A DNA stretch of 40,898 nucleotides from assembly GCA_017397955.1 (NCBI GenBank), contig JAFQHL010000045.1:168764-209661 (forward strand), read 5' to 3'. Of the stretch, positions 34,127 to 40,898 are shown one piece after another. Source of the stretch: Clostridia bacterium. Lineage in GTDB: Bacteria; Bacillota; Clostridia; Oscillospirales; CAG-382. The position numbers and the translations under genes are program-made. The stretch's first letter is position 1; every line of letters starts with the position of its first letter. A model generated the notes under the pieces. That model saw only the letters and a program-made list of their open reading frames with translations, was not told the DNA's origin and ran no database searches.

Positions 34127-35428
34127 TTAACCTCCTAATTTTTCAGAAATGCGTTTTGCTCTTGTTTCTGTTTCAAACCGCGCTTTTTCTACGTCTATCG
34201 TAGTGTATTCTCCACGGTCGTAAAGGATTTTACCGTCACAAATCGTGGTAATCACGTCACAGCCTTGCGCGGAGTATACCAAGTTTGCCGCCATGTTGTG
34301 AACAGGGGATAGGTAAGGCTTGTCTATATCAAGCACGGTGATATCTGCTTTAAAGCCTTCCTTGATCAAGCCGCAATCGCTTCTTCCCTGTGACAGCGCA
34401 CCTGCTCTTGTGGCGGCATACAATGCCTGTGCGGGTGTAATAAGAGTGGGGTCGCCCGTCAGAGCTTTGTTCATGGTAGCAAAAAGCTTTAATTCTTCAA
34501 ACAGGTTAAGATTGTTGTTGCTTGCCGCACCGTCGGTACCCAATCCCACATTTATACCTGCCTTCAGCATACTTGCCACATCGGCAAATCCGCTTGCCAG
34601 TTTAAGGTTGCTTATGGGATTGTTGGCAACAGTTACACCCTTACGCGCAAGTATTTCAAAGTCCTCACCCTCCAAGTGAACACAGTGTGCGGCGGTACAG
34701 GGTACGTCAAAAGCACCCAGCTTTTCAAAATAAGCGGCAGGGGTCATGCCGTGTCTGCCTTTGCATTCCTCATGCTCAGACTTAGTCTCCGACATATGCA
34801 AATGCATATTCATTTTATATTGCTTTGCCATATCAGCTGCGGCCTTTACAACGGTGGGGTTTGTGGTATATTCTGCGTGTACCGCCATATCCAGCATAAA
34901 ACGCTTGCTGTTTTTTATACTTTCGTTGCCAAGACATTCCATATATTCCTTGTATTCACCAAGGGAGGTAATATCCGTGTTGCCAAAGCATACAATGGCG
35001 TTGGAAGCGTTCATTTTAAGTCCGCTTTCTTCGTTGGCTTTGAACAAATAGGGAAGTTTAAAATACATTTCGGTAGAGCTTACGCAACCAAAACGCAAAA
35101 GCTCTGCTTGTGCCAAAAGGGTGGCATGATAAATATCCTCACCCGTGATCTGCGCTTCAAAGGGGAAAACCCTTGTGTTAAGCCAATCGCTGAGAGCAAG
35201 GTTTTCCGCATATCCTCTCAAAAGCACCATGGGTAAATGGGTGTGGATGTTGTAGAAAGCGGGTATTGCCACAAGACCTTTGCCATCCCTAACAACTTCA
35301 TACTCCTCACAAGGTGCAATTTCGCCTACATAATCAATGACCTCGCCCTTAATACCAAGATACATATTGTTTTTTATTTCAAAATTTTCGTCTGCAAGGC
35401 TGATGTTTTTGTAAAGAATACTGCCCAT
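34127..35428 (-). CDS. mtaD: 5-methylthioadenosine / S-adenosylhomocysteine deaminase (amidohydrolase)
   Basis: A 433-residue metal-dependent amidohydrolase of the MtaD/SsnA-like family, removing the 6-amino group of MTA, SAH or 5-deoxyadenosine. Metal-binding motifs are NIHTHLPMVLLRG, HLHMSETKSEHEEC, TAAHCVHL and LGTDGAASNNNLNLFEE. The last is the catalytic Asp segment with the family-typical SNN. Length is normal. The ATG at 35428 has AAGGAG nine bases upstream; an in-frame TTG at 35446 lies before that site and is rejected. It leads the mtaD-PNP-mtnA-lipid kinase operon. Guanine or other deaminases of the same superfamily are less likely given mtnA downstream. Confidence 0.9.
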   Translation of the reverse strand: MGSILYKNISLADENFEIKNNMYLGIKGEVIDYVGEIAPCEEYEVVRDGKGLVAIPAFYNIHTHLPMVLLRGYAENLALSDWLNTRVFPFEAQITGEDIYHATLLAQAELLRFGCVSSTEMYFKLPYLFKANEESGLKMNASNAIVCFGNTDITSLGEYKEYMECLGNESIKNSKRFMLDMAVHAEYTTNPTVVKAAADMAKQYKMNMHLHMSETKSEHEECKGRHGMTPAAYFEKLGAFDVPCTAAHCVHLEGEDFEILARKGVTVANNPISNLKLASGFADVASMLKAGINVGLGTDGAASNNNLNLFEELKLFATMNKALTGDPTLITPAQALYAATRAGALSQGRSDCGLIKEGFKADITVLDIDKPYLSPVHNMAANLVYSAQGCDVITTICDGKILYDRGEYTTIDVEKARFETETRAKRISEKLGG

Positions 35429-35467
35429 ATAACACAACTCCTTCAAAGTTACAAAAATACAAGATGA

Positions 35468-35496
35468 ATTATACCACGTTTTTCTTCCGTTTTCAA
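35468..35496 (-). promoter_or_regulatory. Promoter of the MTA salvage operon
   Basis: Minus strand TTGAAA (35491-35496), a 17-base spacer and TATAAT (35468-35473), about 30 bases before the ribosome site. Confidence 0.88.
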
Positions 35497-35544
35497 GATG
35501 CTAAATGTAATACCCGTTAAATAAAAGCAAAAAGAAAATAATAC

Positions 35545-35573
35545 TTGAAATTGCAAAAAAGCTGTGTTATAAT
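35545..35573 (+). promoter_or_regulatory. Promoter of the GHL10-lipoprotein operon
   Basis: TTGAAA (35545-35550), a 17-base spacer and TATAAT (35568-35573) with an extended TGT. The last 18 bases are identical to the promoter at 13949-13966. The leader to the ATG is about 64 bases. Confidence 0.92.
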
Positions 35574-35643
35574 TTTAAGTAACAAAATAGGGTTAGTGTA
35601 TCCTTATAAACACACTATATTTTTGAAAGGACGTGTATTTTAT

Positions 35644-36780
35644 ATGAACAAGTATTTTTATGGCGTTTGGGTTGCAAGCGTTCTCAATTTGGATTTTCCT
35701 TCCGCACCCGGTATCCCCGTTGCACAAATGAAAGATGAGCTTGAGGATATTATAGACACCTCTAAAAAGTCCGGTCTTAACGCTATCCTTTTTCAGGTAA
35801 GACCTGCTTCCGATGCTTTGTATAAGTCTAAGCTTTTCCCTGTTTCCAAGTATCTTACCGGTACAGAAGGATCTGAACTTCCCGAGGGTTTTGATCCTCT
35901 TGATTACATGGTTACCCGTTGTCACGAGGAGGGTATAGAGCTTCATGCTTGGCTTAACCCTTATCGTATAACCTTGGGTAGCGCAGATAAGCCTAATCAG
36001 GATCTTTCTGCCCTTTCCGAAAATCACCCTGCAAGATTGCACCCAGAATGGGTTGTTGCTTATCCCGACGGCAAGCTTTACTTCAACCCCGGTATTCAGG
36101 CTGTTCGTGACCTTATAGTTGACGGTGTGCGTGAGGTTGTTGAGGGTTATGACGTTGACGGTATTCATTTTGATGACTATTTCTACCCTTATCCTATGCG
36201 TACCGAGGTGGACGGTGTTTCTACCGTTATTCCTTATGACGACAAGAAAGAATATGAAGAAAGCGGTTGCGGTATGTCCCTTGACGACTGGAGAAGAGAC
36301 AACGTTAACAAGCTTATAAAGCAGTGCTATGATGCTATACACGCAATCCGTGACAACTGCTCCTTCGGTATATCTCCCTTTGCGATTTGGCGTAACAAGA
36401 GCGATTCTTGCCCCGAAGGTATGGAAACTAACGGTCTTGAATGTTACTCTGCTCTTTATGCAGACTTTACCGCATGGGTAGATGGCGGGTATATTGACTA
36501 TATCAACCCTCAGATATATTGGAAGTTTGATACCGCAGTAGCACGCTTCGGTGTTATCCTTGATTGGTATGATAAATATATGGAAGGCAAAAATATAGGT
36601 CTTTACGCAGGTCACGGTCTTTACAGGTGTGATGCTGAGGGTTGGGAACCTGATGAAATCCCCAATCAGATTGACTACTGTAAAGAAAAGAAAAACTGCA
36701 ACGGCAGCGTTTTCTTCGGATATTCCAAACTTAAGGAAAACGCACTTGGGCTTCGTGAGGTAATAGCAAAAAAGGCTTAA
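35644..36780 (+). CDS. GHL10-type glycosyl-hydrolase-like protein (PF02638 family), no signal peptide
   Basis: A 378-residue (beta/alpha)8-type protein. FYGVWVASVLNLDFPS, NAILFQVRPASDALYKSKLFP, GIELHAWLNPYR, FNPGIQAVRDLIVDGVREVV and DGIHFDDYFYPYP are typical of GHL10 proteins, in which the Asp residues of FDDY lie in the active site. Such enzymes are thought to act on glycans of the cell surface or polysaccharides, and the substrate is not known. The ATG at 35644 follows GAAAGGA. An earlier in-frame TTG at 35545 is the -35 box and cannot be the start. Family members are commonly exported, but no signal peptide is visible here. Codons are rich in T-ending forms compared with its neighbours, suggesting high expression. 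Confidence 0.88.
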   Translation: MNKYFYGVWVASVLNLDFPSAPGIPVAQMKDELEDIIDTSKKSGLNAILFQVRPASDALYKSKLFPVSKYLTGTEGSELPEGFDPLDYMVTRCHEEGIELHAWLNPYRITLGSADKPNQDLSALSENHPARLHPEWVVAYPDGKLYFNPGIQAVRDLIVDGVREVVEGYDVDGIHFDDYFYPYPMRTEVDGVSTVIPYDDKKEYEESGCGMSLDDWRRDNVNKLIKQCYDAIHAIRDNCSFGISPFAIWRNKSDSCPEGMETNGLECYSALYADFTAWVDGGYIDYINPQIYWKFDTAVARFGVILDWYDKYMEGKNIGLYAGHGLYRCDAEGWEPDEIPNQIDYCKEKKNCNGSVFFGYSKLKENALGLREVIAKKA

Positions 36781-36803
36781 CTATATTATAGGAGGCTGAC
36801 TTT

Positions 36804-38600
36804 ATGACTAAGAAACTAATAGGTTTATTTTTAATCATTGCAATGCTTGCAAGCTGTTTTGTTGCTTGCGATGGCGATGATAAGGACAACGCAAGCTCCA
36901 AAGCACCCGAACAGTCCGTAAGCGGAGAATCTGCTGAAAGCAATGACGTTTCCGATGAAAACAGCAGCGGCTCCGATGCTTCTTTCGGCAGCCTTTCGGA
37001 TAAAGAAAAGCTTTTTTATCTTTCTGAAAAAGATAACGGCTATGTGGATATAGGTGATAAGTTAAACAATATTTTGGATGCTGTAGACGAAGGTATTTCT
37101 ATACCCGGCATAACGCAGGAAGATACTGTAAAGCTTGGTATGGATTTTCAGCTTACAGAGCTTAATGTGGGCGGCGTTGATATACTGAAAGAACAGTTTG
37201 GCGGTTCTTTGGGTTTTGATTTTAAAACTCTTTTCAATGTAAACAGCGCGTTCATAGAAGCAAACGCAAGCGTTATGGGAATGAGCGTGAACTTGGATGT
37301 AAAGGGTGATAAAAACGGTACCCTCATTACCTCTCCGTTTATTTTTAAGACCCCTGTGTTTATAGATACAAAATTTATCAGCAGCATGGCAGAAGGTGCC
37401 CAAGACCCCAAGGCACTTGTCGAAGCATTAAAGGAGCTTTGTTCCGCTGTTGTTGAGCTCAACAAGGACGGCACTTTGTGCACTCTTCTTGTCAACAAGA
37501 CAGCAGAGCTTATACCCGATGATGCGGTTGCTTCCTCCAAGGTATCTCTCGGTAACGAAAGTATTGCTTCCGATGCGGAGGCTGACTGTGTTGTTCTTAC
37601 ACTTAATGCAGAACAGTTGGCAGGTATCCTTGGCGGTCTTCGTCAGTTTGTAAGTGAAGATGAAAGCTTTAAGGCACTGACCGCAGACCTTGCTGCAAGC
37701 CTTGCTAAGCTTTTTGAGCTTGGGTTTATCTACGGCACTGAGGATGAAAAGCCCTTTGAGTCTATTGATGGGCTGTATGCATCTGTTTTTGAAGCGGTGG
37801 ACGAGGCTATAGAAGAGCTGAAAAAGCAAACAGATTTCAGCATGACCTTAAAGCGCTACTTTGTAAACGGGGTAAACGTACGTGTGGATGCTGAAGTTAG
37901 CGCTGATGATGACAACATAGGCATATCCTGCTGGGATATCTATGAAGGCGAAAGCAACAACTACGGCATAGTTCTTACTTCTTTTGAGGATACTATGCTT
38001 GAGCTTAAGGGCAACAGTGAAGGCGATAAGACAGAGTTTTCCTTAAAGGTAAACGATTACGCCTATAACAGCGAAATGGACGAAGACGGCATTTATCAGG
38101 ATGAAGCTGTGCTTACCACTTTGTTTACCGTTGACGTTAATAAAGACGGCGGCAAATATGTTCTTTCCGCAAACGCTTCCGATGAATTTAAGCTTGACTT
38201 TGAATATGCGGAAAACAAGTTTAATGCTACGGCTGTTATAGAAGGAACCGAGTATAAGCTTGACGGCACCGTGGAAGAAAAAGACGGCGGCGTTACCGTA
38301 AACGCAAAGCTTAAGCTGGCGGATAACGAAATAGAGCTCATATGTACTCGTACCTCTACGGTTAAAGATACTGAAACCGCTGAGGATATAGAGCTTAAGG
38401 TTAAAGCTTCCGCTGAGGGAAAGGATGTTTCTGTGGCTGCAAAACTCACCTTAACAACCGACCTCGACAGCGAAGAAACTATCGAAGCGCCTGTACGTAG
38501 CGAAAATGACTTCGTTATAGATGCAGAAGAAGATTTTGAAGGTTTGACTTCCAACTTTACAAGCTTCTTTTTAAGCCTTATCAACGGCGAATCTGTGTAA
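36804..38600 (+). CDS. Large lipoprotein of unknown function
   Basis: A 598-residue predicted lipoprotein. Two lipoboxes overlap: LASC (Cys18) and FVAC (Cys22); the first fits the consensus better. A Ser/Glu/Asp spacer (about 30-68) precedes a mature region that begins LSDKEKLFYLSEKDNGY. No family was recognised. The body combines helical parts (about 80-320, including ALVEALKELCSAVVELNKDGT) and a strand-rich half with regularly spaced acidic residues (about 350-570). It is 23 bases after the GHL10 gene with AGGAGG upstream, so the two form an operon, and a shared role at the cell surface is inferred. A hairpin terminator follows. Confidence 0.85.
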   Translation: MTKKLIGLFLIIAMLASCFVACDGDDKDNASSKAPEQSVSGESAESNDVSDENSSGSDASFGSLSDKEKLFYLSEKDNGYVDIGDKLNNILDAVDEGISIPGITQEDTVKLGMDFQLTELNVGGVDILKEQFGGSLGFDFKTLFNVNSAFIEANASVMGMSVNLDVKGDKNGTLITSPFIFKTPVFIDTKFISSMAEGAQDPKALVEALKELCSAVVELNKDGTLCTLLVNKTAELIPDDAVASSKVSLGNESIASDAEADCVVLTLNAEQLAGILGGLRQFVSEDESFKALTADLAASLAKLFELGFIYGTEDEKPFESIDGLYASVFEAVDEAIEELKKQTDFSMTLKRYFVNGVNVRVDAEVSADDDNIGISCWDIYEGESNNYGIVLTSFEDTMLELKGNSEGDKTEFSLKVNDYAYNSEMDEDGIYQDEAVLTTLFTVDVNKDGGKYVLSANASDEFKLDFEYAENKFNATAVIEGTEYKLDGTVEEKDGGVTVNAKLKLADNEIELICTRTSTVKDTETAEDIELKVKASAEGKDVSVAAKLTLTTDLDSEETIEAPVRSENDFVIDAEEDFEGLTSNFTSFFLSLINGESV

Positions 38601-38624
38601 GATATTACAATAGTTAAAAAATAC

Positions 38625-38655
38625 AAGTGCCGAAGCGTAACGCGCCTCGGCACTT
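38625..38655. terminator. Bidirectional terminator
   Basis: A 9-bp outer stem (38625-38633 with 38647-38655) and an inner GCG/CGC pair, with T-rich exits on both strands. It lies between the convergent lipoprotein gene and the small minus-strand gene. Confidence 0.85.
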
Positions 38656-38706
38656 TTCATTTTTAAAATCTATATATAACCGAAAAAAACGAAACAGTCT
38701 TTGTTT

Positions 38707-38946
38707 TTAAAGGTCATCAACATCTTGCACAGGTCGGTTGTCGCCTTCCCGTGTTATGCCCGTATAACTTCCAAATGGGTCAGAATCGCTGTAAAGCATT
38801 TCCTCGCCTGCTTCGGTATTAAAAAGCATACCTGCTTTTCCATTCGGGCGTATCTGTTGTTGTGACATCGGACGTACAAACCCGCGAATAACGGGTGTTT
38901 TCTGTCCTTTTCTTTTATCGTTTAAAGCTTTTTTCTCTTCTCGCAT
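38707..38946 (-). CDS. Small soluble protein of unknown function
   Basis: A 79-residue protein starting at ATG 38946, which has AAAGGTG about nine bases upstream; an in-frame TTG at 38964 is less likely. The first half is strongly basic (REEKKALNDKRKGQK), then GFVRPMSQQQIRPNGKAGML. The C-terminus is acidic and ends SDPFGSYTG ... PVQDVDDL. This ending looks like a conserved tail that I associate with small unannotated Clostridia proteins, but I cannot verify it here. There is no signal peptide or membrane segment. It stands alone between convergent and divergent neighbours. A small hairpin lies in its leader (38966-38990). No convincing promoter was seen. Confidence 0.7.
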   Translation of the reverse strand: MREEKKALNDKRKGQKTPVIRGFVRPMSQQQIRPNGKAGMLFNTEAGEEMLYSDSDPFGSYTGITREGDNRPVQDVDDL

Positions 38947-39030
38947 ATCAAAAACACCTTTCAAACACCGTTTCGTTTTCTATCGGTGTGCTTATTATGA
39001 CCCCAAAGCTCGATAAATATTCATTTGAAG

Positions 39031-39059
39031 TTGACAAAAATTTTTAATCTTGCTATAAT
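39031..39059 (+). promoter_or_regulatory. Promoter of ruvX
   Basis: TTGACA (39031-39036), a 17-base spacer and TATAAT (39054-39059) with an extended TGC upstream, all consensus. Confidence 0.93.
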
Positions 39060-39092
39060 TCATTTTGTCCGTTGAAAAGGAGAGTGTAACAG

Positions 39093-39512
39093 GTGAAATA
39101 TATTGGTGTGGATTTTGGCGACGCCCGCGTTGGCATCGCTTCTACGGACTTGGGCGGCTGTATCGCCTCTGCCGTGGGTATAATAAAGGTCAAGGGACTT
39201 AATGATGCAGTTGAAAAGGTTGCCGCTAAAGGCAAGGAGCTGGGCGGTCAAGCTTTTGTAGTGGGCCTGCCCAAAACCGCATTTGGCACAGAGGAATACA
39301 GAGTGGAGCGCACAAAGCGTTTTGCACAGCAGTTAGAGGAGGCTTCCGGTCTGCCCGTGCATTTCTGTGACGAGCGTTTTTCGACAGGTGAGGCGCTAAG
39401 GTATCTGTCAGAAGGCGGCGTTTACGGCAGCAAACGCAAACAGGTTTTGGATGCCGTAGCGGCACAGATAATACTTCAATCCTATGTGGACGGACTTGAA
39501 AGAAAGGTATAA
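39093..39512 (+). CDS. ruvX: RuvX/YqgF family Holliday-junction resolvase-like nuclease
   Basis: A 139-residue RNase H-fold protein of the YqgF family, linked to pre-16S rRNA 5' processing and possibly Holliday-junction cleavage. The N-terminal GVDFGDARVGIASTD (catalytic Asp), VVGLPKTAFGTE, the CDERFSTGEA motif and DAVAAQIILQSYVD (second acidic site) are typical. The GTG start at 39093 is supported by AAAGGAGAG about ten bases upstream and by the normal N-terminus. It leads a short operon with the next small membrane gene. Confidence 0.95.
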   Translation: MKYIGVDFGDARVGIASTDLGGCIASAVGIIKVKGLNDAVEKVAAKGKELGGQAFVVGLPKTAFGTEEYRVERTKRFAQQLEEASGLPVHFCDERFSTGEALRYLSEGGVYGSKRKQVLDAVAAQIILQSYVDGLERKV

Positions 39513-39517
39513 ATAAT

Positions 39518-39766
39518 ATGCGATATATTTTCCCTTTTAATTCTTCCGCTACAAATGTATATATGCTGATAGCTATAACAATGTCGTATATAAGTTTTCC
39601 CATAATGGCTTTTTTGGTAGTTCATACTGCCTGCGTATTTTTGGGCGTACCTACCCATAATACGCAGTTTTCAGCCGCAACAGCGTTTTTGTTGGTGGGT
39701 ATATACAGCATCGTGGGCGCAATAACTATGTATATAGGATATTTCAAAAGAAAAAATAAAAGATAA
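39518..39766 (+). CDS. Small two-helix membrane protein, unknown function
   Basis: An 82-residue protein with two predicted membrane helices (about 14-44 and 53-75) joined by a short loop with VPTHNTQFS. It ends in a positively charged FKRKNKR tail, which suggests that end is cytoplasmic. The ATG follows the ruvX stop by five bases with AAAGG upstream. No family was recognised. It is probably co-transcribed with ruvX, though no link in function is implied. Confidence 0.75.
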   Translation: MRYIFPFNSSATNVYMLIAITMSYISFPIMAFLVVHTACVFLGVPTHNTQFSAATAFLLVGIYSIVGAITMYIGYFKRKNKR

Positions 39767-39780
39767 AAGTAAAAAAGCCC

Positions 39781-39809
39781 TTGACATTCGCCTCTTGTTG
39801 TTGTAAAAT
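39781..39809 (+). promoter_or_regulatory. Promoter of tRNA-Leu
   Basis: TTGACA (39781-39786), a 17-base spacer and TAAAAT (39804-39809). The short leader before the tRNA contains a 6-bp hairpin (39822-39827 with 39835-39840). Confidence 0.88.
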
Positions 39810-39852
39810 ATCAAAGGTTTATGCGGCTTCTGTTGCCGCAACCTTAATATTT

Positions 39853-39939
39853 GCGGGTATGGCGGAATTGGCAGACGCGCTAGATTCAGGTTCTAGTGGA
39901 GGCAACTCTGTACAGGTTCAAGTCCTGCTACCCGCACCA
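39853..39939 (+). tRNA. tRNA-Leu (anticodon CAG)
   Basis: An 87-base tRNA with acceptor stem GCGGGTA/TACCCGC, encoded CCA end, and anticodon stem CTAGA/TCTAG around the loop TTCAGGT, giving anticodon CAG (reads CUG). It has a long class II variable arm and T-loop TTCAAGT. One A-C mismatch lies at the base of the T stem. Class II arm, anticodon and overall sequence closely fit bacterial tRNA-Leu. Confidence 0.97.
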
Positions 39940-39945
39940 TCAAAA

Positions 39946-39995
39946 GGCTACAAAAAAGATGTAGCCCAAGAAACCCCCGATTTTATCGGGGGTTT
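39946..39995 (+). terminator. Tandem hairpins ending the tRNA-Leu transcript
   Basis: A first hairpin has a 7-bp stem (39946-39952 with 39960-39966). A second has a perfect 11-bp stem with a 3-base loop (39971-39981 with 39985-39995) and ends in TTTC. The T run is short, but position and strength fit a terminator. Confidence 0.8.
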
Positions 39996-40103
39996 CGCCG
40001 TTTCTACGGCAGAAAAAACAACAAGCGATTTTGTAGATGTGAAAAAGATACTTTTCCCTTTCTGAAATGAGTTGAACTCTCACACAACCGAATATCCGCA
40101 GTC

Positions 40104-40139
40104 AAGCGCATGGATCAATCAAGTCCATGCGCTTTTTTT
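40104..40139 (+). terminator. Strong intrinsic terminator upstream of the right-edge gene
   Basis: An 11-bp perfect stem (40104-40114 with 40124-40134), a nine-base loop and a seven-T run (40133-40139). It lies only 21 bases before the next ATG, and no gene precedes it since the tRNA, so it may be left over from an insertion or act as an attenuator. Confidence 0.88.
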
Positions 40140-40160
40140 ATTTCCGCTGAAAGGAGGAAA

Positions 40161-40898
40161 ATGATGCGAAAGCAAACCGACTTAGCCAAGGTCAAGCAAA
40201 CAGCCCTTGCTCTGCTCTCCACAGAGATCAATGAAACTTCATACTCACCGATGATCGTCAAGCACCCCTTCACCGACACCGGAGTAAGTGCCATTCCCGA
40301 TGGCAAAGGTGGCGTGGAGATGATCGATCTCACAGAAGATGATGCACAGCTCAAGTGGCGACAGTCTATGGCTCGGCAGATCGATAAGGCAGATAATGCC
40401 TACGCAATATATATGATGGTCACCAAGCCCTACGCGCTGACCTTTCTGAAATTCGCAATGCCCCATCTCTCAAGAGAAGATATGTCTCAAATCCTCGCCA
40501 GCGCATGGACGAGGTCAGAAGCACCGCACCAGGACGTAAACGTTACCGTCAACCAGCTCCTACGGATGTTCAAGCAAGCCGATCCCACTTGCCTCATGGA
40601 GCAAGACGAATATATCCAGTTCAAGACATTGGACGATACGGTGACCGTCTACCGAGGTGTAACCCCACACAACGCCAAAAGCGTGAAGGCATTGTCCTGG
40701 TCGCTGAATCAGGAAACAGCCGAATGGTTTGCCCACCGCTTCGGTGAGAACGGAACGGTCTACGAAGCACAAATCGATAAAAAGCATATATACGCATACT
40801 TCAGCGGAAGGAACGAATCCGAGGTGATCGTCGATCCTTCCTATCTGACAAACATTACGGAGGTACAGGATCTGTCCTCCGATTTTTTATTATCACAA
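40161..40898 (+). CDS. Predicted ADP-ribosyltransferase-like protein, truncated by the window edge
   Basis: The frame is open from ATG 40161 to the window end (246 residues, no stop). A second ATG at 40164 is better spaced (six bases) from AGGAGG. The N-terminal 150 residues are unrecognised and mostly helical. The C-terminal part reads VYRGVTPHNAK (Arg165), ALSWSLNQETAEWFAHRFG (Ser179, Ser181), YEAQIDKKHIYAYFSG and RNESEVIVDP (Glu219, Glu221). This order of YRG, S-x-S with a following A-x-x-F-like helix, and E-x-E matches the R-S-E layout of arginine-type ADP-ribosyltransferases. There is no signal peptide, so an intracellular or phage/mobile-element role is more likely than a secreted toxin. 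Isoleucine is mostly ATC, unlike the ATA-rich neighbours, suggesting acquisition. Function is inferred from motifs only. Confidence 0.65.
   Translation, partial: MMRKQTDLAKVKQTALALLSTEINETSYSPMIVKHPFTDTGVSAIPDGKGGVEMIDLTEDDAQLKWRQSMARQIDKADNAYAIYMMVTKPYALTFLKFAMPHLSREDMSQILASAWTRSEAPHQDVNVTVNQLLRMFKQADPTCLMEQDEYIQFKTLDDTVTVYRGVTPHNAKSVKALSWSLNQETAEWFAHRFGENGTVYEAQIDKKHIYAYFSGRNESEVIVDPSYLTNITEVQDLSSDFLLSQ

Noticed and set aside
33360..34130. Plus-strand open frame of 256 codons across the phosphorylase gene
   Set aside because: Shadow of a well-supported nucleoside phosphorylase on the other strand.
35545..35643. Upstream TTG start for the GHL10 gene, adding 33 residues
   Set aside because: The TTG is the -35 box of a strong promoter, so the extension would not be in the transcript. 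The ATG at 35644 has a ribosome site.
39781..40065. Plus-strand open frame of 94 codons spanning tRNA-Leu
   Set aside because: It starts on the tRNA promoter, runs through the tRNA and its terminators, and has no ribosome site.
40505..40787. Short open frames on both strands near the right edge
   Set aside because: They lie inside the longer ADP-ribosyltransferase-like frame, which has a strong ribosome site and motif support.

Overview
The window reads as chromosome from a Gram-positive, anaerobic, Clostridia-type bacterium; an Oscillospiraceae/Ruminococcaceae-like gut commensal is my inference, not a proven assignment. Supporting signs are strong AGGAGG ribosome binding sites, many secreted lipoproteins with Ser/Glu-rich spacers, a dockerin, BspA-type leucine-rich repeats, separate secD and secF genes, and near-consensus -35/-10 promoters, several with an extended TGn motif.

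Left third (1-13796, all minus strand). One apparent 13.4 kb operon starts with a 2410-residue lactocepin/C5a-peptidase-like subtilase carrying a long leucine-rich-repeat array. It continues with an InlB-repeat/GLUG lipoprotein and then a peptide-type ABC transporter: a very large solute-binding lipoprotein, two permeases, and an ATPase cut by the window edge. The order suggests a cut-and-import unit for protein or peptides at the cell surface.

Redox/lipoprotein block (13983-22231). A plus-strand pair encodes a five-helix membrane protein ending in a CMEC motif and a polytopic 4Fe-4S protein fused to a TlpA-like thioredoxin. Facing it, a minus-strand operon encodes a 977-residue thioredoxin lipoprotein, a 506-residue lipoprotein, a small lipoprotein and a cohesin-like/dockerin protein. 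An unrecognised C-terminal unit occurs twice in the 977-residue protein and once in the 506-residue one. I rate this block the best candidate for an undescribed system: a transmembrane electron relay to extracellular thiol proteins.

Housekeeping middle (22239-31152). Genes are trmO with a small lipoprotein, murQ, hemW, lepA, galE, secF and secD. Between lepA and hemW lies a 271-bp element of nested hairpins bounded by two copies of a 25-bp palindromic repeat.

Salvage operon (31353-35428, minus). A predicted methylthioadenosine deaminase, a 6-oxopurine-type nucleoside phosphorylase, methylthioribose-1-phosphate isomerase and a lipid kinase lie head to tail. This predicts MTA salvage by way of methylthioinosine.

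Right end (35545-40898). A GHL10-type glycosidase-like gene and an unknown lipoprotein share a strong promoter. They are followed by a small unknown gene (minus), ruvX, a small membrane protein, and tRNA-Leu(CAG) with its own promoter. Beyond the tRNA, terminators lead to a gene with different codon use, truncated by the window edge. Its C-terminal part carries an R / SxS / ExE pattern like that of ADP-ribosyltransferases, so the tRNA may mark the edge of an acquired region.
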